Assembly: GCA_910577755.1 (NCBI GenBank)
Contig: CAJTNL010000004.1
Coordinates: 55,859-119,858, forward strand
Direction of reading: 5' to 3'
Source: an uncultured Eubacteriales bacterium
Lineage (GTDB): Bacteria > Bacillota > Clostridia > Oscillospirales > Acutalibacteraceae
DNA: 64,000 nt
The position numbers were made by a program, and so were the translations under genes. The notes beneath the pieces are model-generated. The model made no database searches. It had not been told where the DNA came from and saw only the letters and a program-made list of their open reading frames with translations. Positions 27,072 to 35,856 of this stretch are shown piece after piece; within the stretch, counting starts at the first letter, position 1; each line of letters begins with the position of its first letter.

Positions 27072-27157
27072 CTGACAAATCAATCATATCTATGATATAA
27101 TAAAATTAAACCATAAAAAACAATAATAATGATACTGCTCAAAAAGGAGAATGATTT

Positions 27158-27469
27158 ATGCTGGTTGTAACAACTGATCAAATACAGGGAAAAATATTTG
27201 AGGAACTCGGTATTGTAAAGGGAAGTACTATCCAATGTAAAAATATTGGCAGAGATATCGGGAGCTCTTTTCGAAACTTGGTAGGCGGAGAAATGAAAGC
27301 CTATGTAGAAATGATGAATCAAGCCAGAGAAATTGCTTGTGAGCGTATGGTACAGGAAGCAATCAATTTAGGCGCCGACGCCATTGTTGCAATGCGTCTT
27401 TCAACCAGTAGTATTTCCGCAGGCGCAGCTGAGGTGATAGCATACGGTACCGCAGTTAAATTTAAATAA
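27158..27469 (+). CDS. YbjQ/UPF0145 heavy-metal-binding-domain protein
   Basis: This 103-residue protein matches the YbjQ family: LVVTTDQIQGKIFEELGIVK at the start, GRDIGSSFRNLVGGEMKAYV in the middle, and LGADAIVAMRLSTSSI near the end. Members form pentameric rings. Their function is unknown despite the name. AAAAAGGAG lies nine bases before the ATG. It is 86 bp downstream of the M14 peptidase gene and may be cotranscribed with it. Confidence 0.88.
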   Translation: MLVVTTDQIQGKIFEELGIVKGSTIQCKNIGRDIGSSFRNLVGGEMKAYVEMMNQAREIACERMVQEAINLGADAIVAMRLSTSSISAGAAEVIAYGTAVKFK

Positions 27470-28062
27470 TATAAAACACCAAAACCTTTAATCTGAACAA
27501 AAAGATAATAGCAAAATATTTGCTAGCTGAAGCGGACACCCAAAGCCGTTATCTTTAAATTGAGCAATTTTTTAGTGAGTAAAACCTTTTTACCCTAATA
27601 TATTGACTTTACAAATCATACATACAAATACAATCCGGCGGAAACTTTGGAAATTTTTTACGAAAAAATTGTAATTTGTTTTAAATTTAATGGCAGTGTA
27701 ATACCTTTAAACTTATCCTGCTTTACAAACTGTATATAAATCAACTGCTAAATAAAAGCGATGAGAGTTTCTCATCGCTTTTTCTATTTATCGTCAAATT
27801 ATAAAAGTAAATCAAATTTTTTGTTAAATGAATCAGTACACTAACTAATTAATCAAAATATGTTGTGTATATTTAAAAAAGGAATAATTAATACTTAATT
27901 ATCAAATAATAGATTACTTTCAAAATATATAGTATATTTCGTTTACAAAATTTTAGTATGCCCTCTGCAAAAATAATATTTTATTTAACATATTGACGAT
28001 AAGAAACACTCATAAAACAACTATTGATAAAAAGTAATTGAAACAGATTTAATCTATATAAG
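27470..28062. other. 593-bp spacer between ybjQ-like gene and gyrA
   Basis: No gene is visible. At 27501-27556 an RNA from the plus strand could form a three-way junction (P1 AAAGATAA/TTATCTTT, P2 TAGCAAA/TTTGCTA, P3 CGG/CCG). It is followed by a short AAATTG-AG-CAATTTTTT stem with a U-tract. A strong bidirectional terminator lies at 27754-27782. The rest is AT-rich. Confidence 0.4.
27754..27782. terminator. bidirectional terminator downstream of gyrA
   Basis: AAAAGCGATGAGA (27754-27766) pairs with TCTCATCGCTTTT (27770-27782) over a three-base loop, with T-rich flanks on both strands. It probably ends the dnaN-gyrA transcript, 280 bp past gyrA. Confidence 0.75.
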
Positions 28063-30624
28063 CTATTCTTCCATATTCTCTATTTGAGAATCTGCCTGCT
28101 CGGCAACCGACTTGAGTTCTTCCATTTCATCAGGCACTTCATCCTGACCATCGTCCTCTATTTCTACATCAGTACTGGTTTCAGATTCATCGTGAGGAGC
28201 TCTTGCAAGGGTTACAACTTTATTTTCAACACCGTCTACCCGCATAACCCGCACACCTTTGCTGGGTCTGGCACATTCGCGAATAGAACTTGCCTGAATA
28301 CGGATTATGATTCCGTCAGATGAAATCATAATAATATCCTCATCTAAATTTATGGCCTTTACAGACGCAACATCACCGTATTTTTCTACATGATAGTTGA
28401 TTAGTCCTTTACCTCCTCTTGTTTGAGTTCGGTAATCACTCGCAGGCGATAATCTGCCATACCCTGTTTCCGATACGGTTAATACCAAACAACCTTCATG
28501 TAATACGCACATACCTGCTACTGCATCTTCTTCTTTAAGAGTCAACGCTTTTACACCTCTAGCTGTTCTCCCCATTGCTCTGACATTGGTTTCCTTAAAG
28601 CGAATACTCATACCCTTTTTAGTTGCAACCAGCAACTCCTGTTTACCGTCTGTTACATTTACCCAAGCTAGCTCGTCCCCTTCATCAAGGTCAATGGCAA
28701 TTACGCCCCCTTTTCTGGCTGTATTATATGATAATAAATCTGTTCGTTTTATAATACCGCCCCTGGTTACCATGACCAGATAACTCTCTTTATCAAATTC
28801 CGGCACACGTATAATGGAAGTTACACGCTCGTCCGATCCAATAGGAAGCAAATTTGCAATATTCATCCCCTTACTGGTGCGAGAGCCTTCGGGAACCTCG
28901 TAACACTTAAGGCGATAAACACGCCCTAAATTGGTAAAAAACATAACATAATCATGGCTGTTAATTACAAACATCTCAGTAGGCACGTCTTCGTCACGGG
29001 TGGTCATACCTGTTACACCCCTGCCGCCGCGGTTTTGTGTTTTATAGGTATCCATCTTTTGACGTTTTACATAACCAAAATTAGTCATAGTAAAAATACA
29101 TTCTTCTCTGGGGATTAAATCCTCTATATCTACTTCACCGCTAACCGCCGCAATTTCTGTACGGCGTTCGTCGGCAAACTTTGCTCTAACCGCCATAGCT
29201 TCTTCTTTTACTAAACTGAGCAAACGAAATTCATTTTCTAAAATTTCTTTAAACTCCGCAATTTTAATCGCTAGCGCAGCCAGTTCATCCTCTATCTTCT
29301 GCCGTTCTAATCCTGTTAATTGTCCTAAACGCATTTGTACAATGGCATTTGCCTGTATCTCATCCAGTTCAAACCGTTCCATTAAGGCAGATTTTCCCTC
29401 GGAAACTGATTTTGCAGAACGTAGTATTGCAATGACTTCATCGATAAAGTCCAAAGCAATTCTCAAACCTTTTAAAATATGCGCCCTTTCTTCTGCTTTT
29501 CTTAAATCAAAGCGGGTGCGTCTTGTAACAACATCTTTTTGAAATTGGATATATTCGCCAAGCATTTCGGATAAATTAAGTGTTTTTGGTTCTCCGTTTA
29601 CAATGGCAAGCATAATTACGCCGAAAGTTGTTTGCATTTGTGTATAGGAATACAGTTGATTGAGTACAATTTGCGGTGAGGCGTCTCGTTTCACATCAAT
29701 TACTATATGCATTCCATTTCTATCTGAATGATCTTCTATATTAGAAATACCTTCTATTCTTTTCTCTTTTACAAGCTCGGCTATATGTTCAATAAGCCTT
29801 GCTTTATTTACTTGATAAGGCAGCTCCGTTACAATGATTTTATACCTGCCGTTATCTTTTTCTATAATTTCGGCACAGGCTCGTACCACAACTTTTCCCC
29901 TGCCGGTTCCATAAGCTGCCCGTATACCGCTGCGACCCATAATAATTCCCCCTGTAGGAAAATCAGGTCCTTTAATATGTTCCATTAATCCTTCCAGGGT
30001 AATATCAGGATTATCTATCATAGCGCACATGCCGTCTACAACTTCACCCATATTATGAGGTGGTATATTGGTTGCCATACCAACGGCAATTCCTGTAGAT
30101 CCATTTACCAATAAATTTGGAAAACGGGAAGGCAATACCTCCGGTTCTTGTAAACGATCATCGTAATTTGGACGAAAATCAACCGTTTCTTTTTCAATAT
30201 CGGCTACCATATCCAGAGAGATTTTACTCATTCTTGCCTCAGTATAACGATAGGCAGCAGCAGGATCGCCGTCAATCGAACCAAAATTTCCGTGACCGTC
30301 TACCAAAAGATATCGGGTAGAAAAATCCTGTGCCAAACGCACCAATGCATCATACACAGAAGCATCTCCATGGGGATGATACCTACCTAGCACCGACCCA
30401 ACTGTATCGGCACATTTGCGATACGCTCTATCTGGATACAGATTATTTTCAAACATGGTATATAATATTCTTCTGTGAACCGGCTTTAATCCATCCCGAA
30501 CGTCCGGCAGGGCACGGGATACAATTACCGACATGGAGTAGTCTAAAAAAGATTTTTTCATTTCACGCTCAATGTCAACGTTTATGATTTTCTCCTGTCC
30601 TTGTAATTCCTGATTATCTTCCAT
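28063..30624 (-). CDS. gyrA: DNA gyrase subunit A
   Basis: GyrA carries the DNA cleavage-religation activity of gyrase. The 853-residue protein has the breakage-reunion domain, with catalytic Tyr127 in AAAYRYTEARM, and the six-bladed C-terminal wrapping domain with the GyrA-box-like QNRGGRGVTGM. An acidic tail (about 810-853) ends it. In the quinolone-resistance region, YHPHGDASVYD, Ala88 replaces the serine or threonine found at E. coli position 83. The ATG directly follows the stop of the preceding YcxB-like gene, with AAGGTG as ribosome-binding site. It is the last gene of the dnaN-gyrA run. Confidence 0.98.
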   Translation of the reverse strand: MEDNQELQGQEKIINVDIEREMKKSFLDYSMSVIVSRALPDVRDGLKPVHRRILYTMFENNLYPDRAYRKCADTVGSVLGRYHPHGDASVYDALVRLAQDFSTRYLLVDGHGNFGSIDGDPAAAYRYTEARMSKISLDMVADIEKETVDFRPNYDDRLQEPEVLPSRFPNLLVNGSTGIAVGMATNIPPHNMGEVVDGMCAMIDNPDITLEGLMEHIKGPDFPTGGIIMGRSGIRAAYGTGRGKVVVRACAEIIEKDNGRYKIIVTELPYQVNKARLIEHIAELVKEKRIEGISNIEDHSDRNGMHIVIDVKRDASPQIVLNQLYSYTQMQTTFGVIMLAIVNGEPKTLNLSEMLGEYIQFQKDVVTRRTRFDLRKAEERAHILKGLRIALDFIDEVIAILRSAKSVSEGKSALMERFELDEIQANAIVQMRLGQLTGLERQKIEDELAALAIKIAEFKEILENEFRLLSLVKEEAMAVRAKFADERRTEIAAVSGEVDIEDLIPREECIFTMTNFGYVKRQKMDTYKTQNRGGRGVTGMTTRDEDVPTEMFVINSHDYVMFFTNLGRVYRLKCYEVPEGSRTSKGMNIANLLPIGSDERVTSIIRVPEFDKESYLVMVTRGGIIKRTDLLSYNTARKGGVIAIDLDEGDELAWVNVTDGKQELLVATKKGMSIRFKETNVRAMGRTARGVKALTLKEEDAVAGMCVLHEGCLVLTVSETGYGRLSPASDYRTQTRGGKGLINYHVEKYGDVASVKAINLDEDIIMISSDGIIIRIQASSIRECARPSKGVRVMRVDGVENKVVTLARAPHDESETSTDVEIEDDGQDEVPDEMEELKSVAEQADSQIENMEE

Positions 30625-31170
30625 TTATCCGACACCTTCCCGCTTAAAATTTTCCTTTAACTCTGTTTTAAAATATTGGTTGATTCTTTCACGCTCCTGT
30701 AAAGTCAGCGCACGCTTAGGTACATACCGAATATGATCCATACCTATTTTAATGATATATAAATGTTCGGTTTCCTTAACTAAATATAACATTTTGTATG
30801 GTATAATTGCCTGATAATTTTCTAATTGTATCTGCATCTCTGTTTCATTAAAAAACAGCGTTTCAGATTCACATTTTTGATGATTTACATAAGCCGCTGT
30901 TTTCTTTTTCATTAAATAAAGATGCAGTGTATCATAAAACAATCCTATAGCAAGACCTACAAATATTAAAAGTAAGTAAATGGTTCTCTGTAATGTAAAA
31001 CTTGTTAAAAATATAGCGCCAATTAAACCGAATATAACCACAGCCAGTCCTATTATTCTACAGCACCATCGTTCCACTTTATTCTCGCGCTCTTTTATCC
31101 ATGCAGATGCAAATTGGTATAAATCATCCTTTGTAACCAAATAATTGATAACTATCGGGTTGTTGTGCAT
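30625..31170 (-). CDS. YcxB-like small membrane protein (copy nearest gyrA)
   Basis: This 181-residue protein resembles YcxB-type proteins: a short N-terminal soluble segment (IVINYLVTKDDLYQFASAW), two adjacent membrane segments (about residues 40-85), then a soluble C-terminal domain. In that domain strands such as ETLFFNETEMQIQLENYQA are followed by YKMLYLVKETEHLYIIKI and YVPKRALT. That pattern fits the YcxB C-terminal domain, of unknown function. ATG 31170 is preferred, with GGGGG ten bases upstream; a GTG eight codons earlier is possible. Its stop abuts the gyrA start, so the two are coupled. Confidence 0.7.
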   Translation of the reverse strand: MHNNPIVINYLVTKDDLYQFASAWIKERENKVERWCCRIIGLAVVIFGLIGAIFLTSFTLQRTIYLLLIFVGLAIGLFYDTLHLYLMKKKTAAYVNHQKCESETLFFNETEMQIQLENYQAIIPYKMLYLVKETEHLYIIKIGMDHIRYVPKRALTLQERERINQYFKTELKENFKREGVG

Positions 31171-31214
31171 ATCGGTACAATCCCCCTTTTTCACAATTTA
31201 CCCAAAATATAAAA

Positions 31215-31778
31215 CTACGTTATTTTTTTATGCTTATATGCCAACATCTTTTGTAAAAACGATGATAAGCTATTTTGCTGCTCATTGGTGAGCTGCTGTT
31301 TTTCAATTAATAATAGCGGCCGTTGTTTTCCTCCTAAAATGACAAACATATCGCTTGTTTCCAAACTGCGGTCTACCTCTGTCCAGTACTGTCTAATAGT
31401 TTCTTTTTCATTAGAAATTTCAAAAAAACTCTTGAACAATGAAATAGTAAACGGCAGTTCTATTAATTTATTGGAATCAAATATCTTTGCGCCTTGACCT
31501 TTAACCACACAGGGTAATATAAACATAAAAAATATAGTAAGCAATATAAAAAAGCAAATACCAACCATCGGTATAATAAAACTTGAAAATAATGTTAGAT
31601 AAAGCGGCAATACAGACGCTGTTAATATAGCCAGAGACATACAAATACCTGCACGTACAAAGGGCAAATTAATTGGAGAAGCCGTACTGCGGGCAATAAA
31701 ATACGCATTTGCATATAGACTGCGGGTGATAAATAAATGCTCAAATGTAATATATGGCGTACTGTCATTGGTTTGCAA
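31215..31778 (-). CDS. YcxB-like small membrane protein (middle copy, divergent)
   Basis: This 187-residue protein has the same layout as its neighbours: a soluble N-terminus (TPYITFEHLFITRSLYANAY), two to three hydrophobic segments (about residues 40-95), and a C-terminal domain. The C-terminal domain has the late motif DMFVILGGKQRPLLLIEKQQ, matching the position of YVPKRAL and ITILPLRCI in the other two. It is the most diverged of the three. The start is a TTG with AGGGGGAA five bases upstream; no ATG fits. The gene begins 15 bp after the third copy ends. Function is unknown. Confidence 0.6.
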   Translation of the reverse strand: MQTNDSTPYITFEHLFITRSLYANAYFIARSTASPINLPFVRAGICMSLAILTASVLPLYLTLFSSFIIPMVGICFFILLTIFFMFILPCVVKGQGAKIFDSNKLIELPFTISLFKSFFEISNEKETIRQYWTEVDRSLETSDMFVILGGKQRPLLLIEKQQLTNEQQNSLSSFLQKMLAYKHKKIT

Positions 31779-31793
31779 ATTATTTCCCCCTTA

Positions 31794-32456
31794 CTATACT
31801 TGATTTGTACCGGATAAAATCATAGCTTCTACATCCGGCAAAACAGAGGGCTCAATACAACGTAGGGGTAAAATTGTGATATGAGACTTATCTGTTTGCA
31901 ACACAAACATATTATTTATTTTTTTACATGTAACCGTTCCATCCAAAGGAATTATCCATTTATTATTATGTTTACCCATTTCAATCATTGACGGATAAAT
32001 TTCCATTTGTATTTCTTCGTCATCAGTCAATCTTTTGGCATTTTTATTCAAACTATATCTTGCCGCCGGCCAAATGATAACAGCCAATGCAAGACAAACA
32101 ATTCCAAATGCAAGGGTCATCCAATTTATACCAACACTATACATGCTATTTAGTTCTAAACCAAACATGACAAAAAATATGCCCGCAACAATACAAGAAA
32201 TTATACTTTCTGCTATTAGTCTCTTTTTTGCTCTTCTATATTTTTTTAAAGTTTTAAGAGCATCGTAAATTTCTTCTTTTTTCAGCATATAGCTAATTTT
32301 TATTCCTGCAAAACTATCTTCAAACTCCTGTGCGTCTTCGTCCAGCACAAGCTCAGCTTCTGACCCATCCCATTCTACCAATTCTTCTGATTCTTCTAAA
32401 TCATAATCCTCAAACAGGTTATTGTCTTCAGGTGTATCACCCTTATGACTGTTCAT
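31794..32456 (-). CDS. YcxB-like small membrane protein (copy nearest gyrB)
   Basis: This 220-residue protein has a distinctive acidic N-terminal extension (about residues 1-50, rich in Glu and Asp). It is followed by the YcxB-like plan: ISYMLKKEEIYDALKTLKKY, two membrane segments (about 85-135), and a C-terminal domain with DDEEIQMEIYPSMIEMGKHN, then VTCKKINNMFVLQTDKSHIT and ILPLRC. AAGGAACGG precedes the ATG. It starts 27 bp after gyrB and lies 15 bp before the middle copy. The acidic extension is absent from the other copies. Function is unknown. Confidence 0.65.
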   Translation of the reverse strand: MNSHKGDTPEDNNLFEDYDLEESEELVEWDGSEAELVLDEDAQEFEDSFAGIKISYMLKKEEIYDALKTLKKYRRAKKRLIAESIISCIVAGIFFVMFGLELNSMYSVGINWMTLAFGIVCLALAVIIWPAARYSLNKNAKRLTDDEEIQMEIYPSMIEMGKHNNKWIIPLDGTVTCKKINNMFVLQTDKSHITILPLRCIEPSVLPDVEAMILSGTNQV

Positions 32457-32483
32457 TGATCCGTTCCTTACCTTTCAGCTCAT

Positions 32484-34424
32484 TTATACATCTAAATTTT
32501 GTACATATTTTGCATTTTTTTCTATAAAATCTCTTCTTGGTTCTACCTTATCACCCATTAAAATTGTAAACACTTCATCTGCTATAGCAGCATCCTCCAT
32601 TTCAACACGCAGCATAGTGCGCGTATCAGGATTCATGGTTGTTTCCCACAATTGCTCTGAATCCATTTCACCCAAACCCTTATACCGTTGAATATCTAAA
32701 TTTCCATTCTGCTCCGCTATAATTGCATCTCGTTCTTTATCAGAGTACGCATAATAATGCACTTTACCTTTTGTTAAACGATATAACGGAGGCTGAGCAA
32801 TATAAATATTTCCATTTTCTAATAATGGACGCATAAACCGAAAGAAAAATGTAAGCAACAGCGTACGAATATGAGAACCGTCAACATCAGCATCCGCCAT
32901 AATAATTACCTTACCGTACCGCAGTTTTTCCATGTCAAATTCTTCACCTATGCCACAGCCCAGTGCAGTTACCACCGGCATCAATTTTTCATTGCCGTAC
33001 ACTTTATCTAATCTTGCCTTTTCAACATTGAGCATTTTACCCCACAACGGTAAAATAGCCTGAATTTTACGGTCACGGCCACCTTTTGCCGATCCTCCTG
33101 CAGAGTCACCCTCTACAATATACAGTTCTGACTCATCGGGATTTTTTGATTGACAGTCTGCTAGTTTACCGGGCAGCGCTGCCGATTCCAATGCAGATTT
33201 ACGCCGTACCATATCTCTAGCTTTTCTGGCGGCTTCTCTAGCTCTGGAAGCTGCCAGCGCCTTATCAAAAATTGCACGGGCAGTTGCCGGATTTTCTTCT
33301 AAATAAGTTGATAATTTATCACTAATTAAATTACTAACTAAACTGCTAATTTCTGTATTGCCCAATTTTGATTTAGTCTGTCCCTCAAACTGTGCGTCCT
33401 TAACTTTAATGCTAATAACAACAGTCAGACCCTCGCGCACATCGTCTCCTGATAAATTTTTATCGCTTTCTTTAAGCAAATTATATTTTCTTGCATAATC
33501 ATTCATAACACGAGTAAGACTTCTCTTAAAACCATCCTCATGAGTACCTCCGTCGGTAGTATGAATATTATTGGCAAAAGATAAAATCAATTCATTATAG
33601 CTGTCGTTATACTGCATTGCAATTTCCGCAGTCGATTGATCGTCGTCAGAAACCACTGAAAAGTGCATAATATCCGGATGAATTAACTCAACAGCTTTCT
33701 TTTTATTTAAATATTCAACAAAGCTGCTGATACCACCCTCATAACAGAAAATTTCACTGACAATGTTATATGGATCCCTTTCGTCTCTAATTTCAATTTC
33801 AACACCTGCATTCAAAAAAGCTTGTTCACGTAACCTGGTTTTTAATGTTTCATAATCAAATTCTATTGATTCTTTAAAAATTTCACAATCGGGTTTAAAT
33901 CGAACTAAAGTACCTGTTTTTCTGGTTTTACCGGTAATTTTCAGGTTTGTTATAATTGCACCCCGTTCAAAACGTTGAGTATAAATACAGCCTTCTTTGT
34001 AAATTTCAATTTCCAGCCATTGAGAAAGCGCATTAACAACTGAAGCTCCTACACCATGCAATCCACCTGATACTTTATATCCTCCTCCTCCAAATTTTCC
34101 GCCGGCATGTAACACTGTATATACAACAGTCGCAGCCGGAATTCCCATTTTAGGATGTGTACCTACAGGAATACCACGACCATTATCAGTAACGCAAATA
34201 ACATTATCCGGTAAAATTTCTACTTTAATTTTATTACAAAAACCTGCAAGCGCTTCATCAATTCCATTATCCACTATTTCATAAACAAGATGATGTAATC
34301 CCCGTGGACCTGTTGATCCTATGTACATACCAGGTCGTTTTCTTACAGCTTCCAGACCTTCTAAAACTTGTATTTGATCTGCTTCATAATGTTCTGCAGG
34401 CTGATTTAATTCGGTAAACTCCAA
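32484..34424 (-). CDS. gyrB: DNA gyrase subunit B
   Basis: GyrB supplies ATP hydrolysis for negative supercoiling. The 646-residue product has the GHKL ATPase domain, with EIVDNGIDEALAGFCNKI, DNGRGIPVG and GLHGVGASVVNAL. The transducer domain follows, then the TOPRIM domain with YIVEGDSAGGSAKGGRDRK and the metal-binding DADVDGSHIRTLLLTFFFR. The length matches Gram-positive GyrB, without the large E. coli insertion. It lies between two zinc-ribbon membrane protein genes (upstream) and three YcxB-like genes (downstream), with gaps under 40 bp, so they form one transcript. Confidence 0.98.
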   Translation of the reverse strand: MEFTELNQPAEHYEADQIQVLEGLEAVRKRPGMYIGSTGPRGLHHLVYEIVDNGIDEALAGFCNKIKVEILPDNVICVTDNGRGIPVGTHPKMGIPAATVVYTVLHAGGKFGGGGYKVSGGLHGVGASVVNALSQWLEIEIYKEGCIYTQRFERGAIITNLKITGKTRKTGTLVRFKPDCEIFKESIEFDYETLKTRLREQAFLNAGVEIEIRDERDPYNIVSEIFCYEGGISSFVEYLNKKKAVELIHPDIMHFSVVSDDDQSTAEIAMQYNDSYNELILSFANNIHTTDGGTHEDGFKRSLTRVMNDYARKYNLLKESDKNLSGDDVREGLTVVISIKVKDAQFEGQTKSKLGNTEISSLVSNLISDKLSTYLEENPATARAIFDKALAASRAREAARKARDMVRRKSALESAALPGKLADCQSKNPDESELYIVEGDSAGGSAKGGRDRKIQAILPLWGKMLNVEKARLDKVYGNEKLMPVVTALGCGIGEEFDMEKLRYGKVIIMADADVDGSHIRTLLLTFFFRFMRPLLENGNIYIAQPPLYRLTKGKVHYYAYSDKERDAIIAEQNGNLDIQRYKGLGEMDSEQLWETTMNPDTRTMLRVEMEDAAIADEVFTILMGDKVEPRRDFIEKNAKYVQNLDV

Positions 34425-34461
34425 GTTTAACCCTCCATTTTACACAAAATGCATTTTATTA

Positions 34462-34815
34462 TTATCGTTTAAATCTGGTAGTTCGGGTAGAATATTTCAT
34501 ATTTTCAGGCTTTATATAACGAATTACCAATGGAAGCATCGTTACACCGGCTATAATACCAACAGCCATTACACCCATCATATAAAATACATTCATACCC
34601 GGTAAAAACAATCCCAAACAAACATTAATTACCATTACAATTACAACAATACAAGCAATTAATATACTAAAAGTGGTTTCCAGCGCTACTTTAAAATTTT
34701 GATTACATTTCGGGCAGATAATATCTTCTTTTCCTTTACTTTTCATAACCTCTTTATAACCAAATTTCTGTGTACAATATGGACAAACAGGTAAAGCTAA
34801 AGGGAATTTTTTCAT
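34462..34815 (-). CDS. small zinc-ribbon membrane protein 1
   Basis: This 117-residue protein has an N-terminal zinc ribbon, CPYC (residues 11-14) and CPKC about 19 residues later. The arrangement is like the family annotated as CXXC-20-CXXC proteins. Two hydrophobic segments (about 48-70 and 77-95) and a basic tail (RYIKPENMKYSTRTTRFKR) follow. The ribbon should lie in the cytoplasm. GAAAGGAG precedes the ATG. It shares its plan with the adjacent upstream gene, suggesting duplication, and ends 37 bp before gyrB. Function is unknown. Confidence 0.75.
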   Translation of the reverse strand: MKKFPLALPVCPYCTQKFGYKEVMKSKGKEDIICPKCNQNFKVALETTFSILIACIVVIVMVINVCLGLFLPGMNVFYMMGVMAVGIIAGVTMLPLVIRYIKPENMKYSTRTTRFKR

Positions 34816-34851
34816 AAAAATTTTCTCCTTTCAACAAAAACATTCAATTAA

Positions 34852-35514
34852 TCAAAGTATACGCGTATGCGATTCATCATAATTAAAAGACTTGCTTTTC
34901 TGCTTTTTGCCAGAAGGAAAAACTTTTTTAAGACGAACAGTAAACATTGATACGCAGAAAAAAATAAGAAAAGGAATAAAAATTAAAATAATAGACCAAA
35001 TTTGCATATCAACTAAAAATGTAAAAATTAAAACCAGTAAAATACTAATCAAAACTGTAGCAATTGCCATTGGGACAACTATTTTGTGAATTACAATAAT
35101 AGAATAACTGCCGCACACATCACAAGAATAATCGCCTTTATTTTTAAGCATCCATATTTTTAAAAAAACAATTTTTTTTCCGCAATAAGGACATACTGTA
35201 TAACAAAGATTAGCTTCATTTCTGTCTAAATTTTTTCTTGTTTTCGGCTGTATTGTACGGGACTTATTATAAATATGGGATAATGGTTTTTTTTGCAAAA
35301 ATTTTAAAGGAACGGTAGAATTTTTATTCTTTTCATGATGTGATACAGAAGATGATTTGATTTTTTTATTTGGAATTTTATCATTTTTATTTTCACAAAA
35401 ATTTTTTTTCAAATTTTGTTTTTTTTCATGCTCTTTTACTAATGAATCAAATAAATTATAATATACCGGTTTCTCATGATTATTTTGCGTATTTTGTTTT
35501 TTTTCACTGCTCAT
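34852..35514 (-). CDS. small zinc-ribbon membrane protein 2 with basic N-terminal extension
   Basis: This 220-residue protein has a long Lys/Asn-rich N-terminal region (about 1-100) that looks disordered. A zinc ribbon follows, CPYC and CDVC with 20 residues between. Two membrane segments (about 148-172 and 177-198) and a basic tail come next. The ribbon-plus-two-helices core repeats that of the next gene, so the two are probably paralogues. The ATG is chosen over a GTG two codons upstream, because AAGGA sits nine bases before it. It begins 38 bp after remB. The basic extension could contact nucleic acid; that is inference. Confidence 0.7.
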   Translation of the reverse strand: MSSEKKQNTQNNHEKPVYYNLFDSLVKEHEKKQNLKKNFCENKNDKIPNKKIKSSSVSHHEKNKNSTVPLKFLQKKPLSHIYNKSRTIQPKTRKNLDRNEANLCYTVCPYCGKKIVFLKIWMLKNKGDYSCDVCGSYSIIVIHKIVVPMAIATVLISILLVLIFTFLVDMQIWSIILIFIPFLIFFCVSMFTVRLKKVFPSGKKQKSKSFNYDESHTRIL

Positions 35515-35552
35515 ATGCACTATTCCTTCTTATTTTAAATGATTTGTTCTTT

Positions 35553-35825
35553 CTATACATTTGCAATATTACTAATATAATTTGTTCTTTTTCGTAATGT
35601 AGAAGAAGATATTTGAGAAATATAAACCTGAATTTTATTATTATGATCTTTACACAAAATAAACGTTTTGGGCATCTCCATGGAAACATTTATTACTTTT
35701 CCCAATTTTTCAGCTTTTGCCAAATAATCTCTAGTGATTTTTGATATTGTTGAGGTTTCTAAATCAAAAATTCCAACAACCTCACTTATTTTTACAACAG
35801 TATCCTGTCCCAAATGCAAATACAT
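35553..35825 (-). CDS. remB: extracellular matrix regulator RemB (DUF370)
   Basis: This 90-residue protein matches the DUF370/RemB (YaaB) family, which sits next to recF in many Firmicutes and influences biofilm gene expression in Bacillus. The start MYLHLGQDTVVKISEVVGIF and the following DLETSTISKITRDYL are typical. AAAAAGGAGG lies eight bases before the ATG. The gene lies 31 bp after recF in the dnaN-gyrA run. Confidence 0.92.
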   Translation of the reverse strand: MYLHLGQDTVVKISEVVGIFDLETSTISKITRDYLAKAEKLGKVINVSMEMPKTFILCKDHNNKIQVYISQISSSTLRKRTNYISNIANV

Positions 35826-35856
35826 AAAGCTGCCTCCTTTTTGATTTAATACATAT

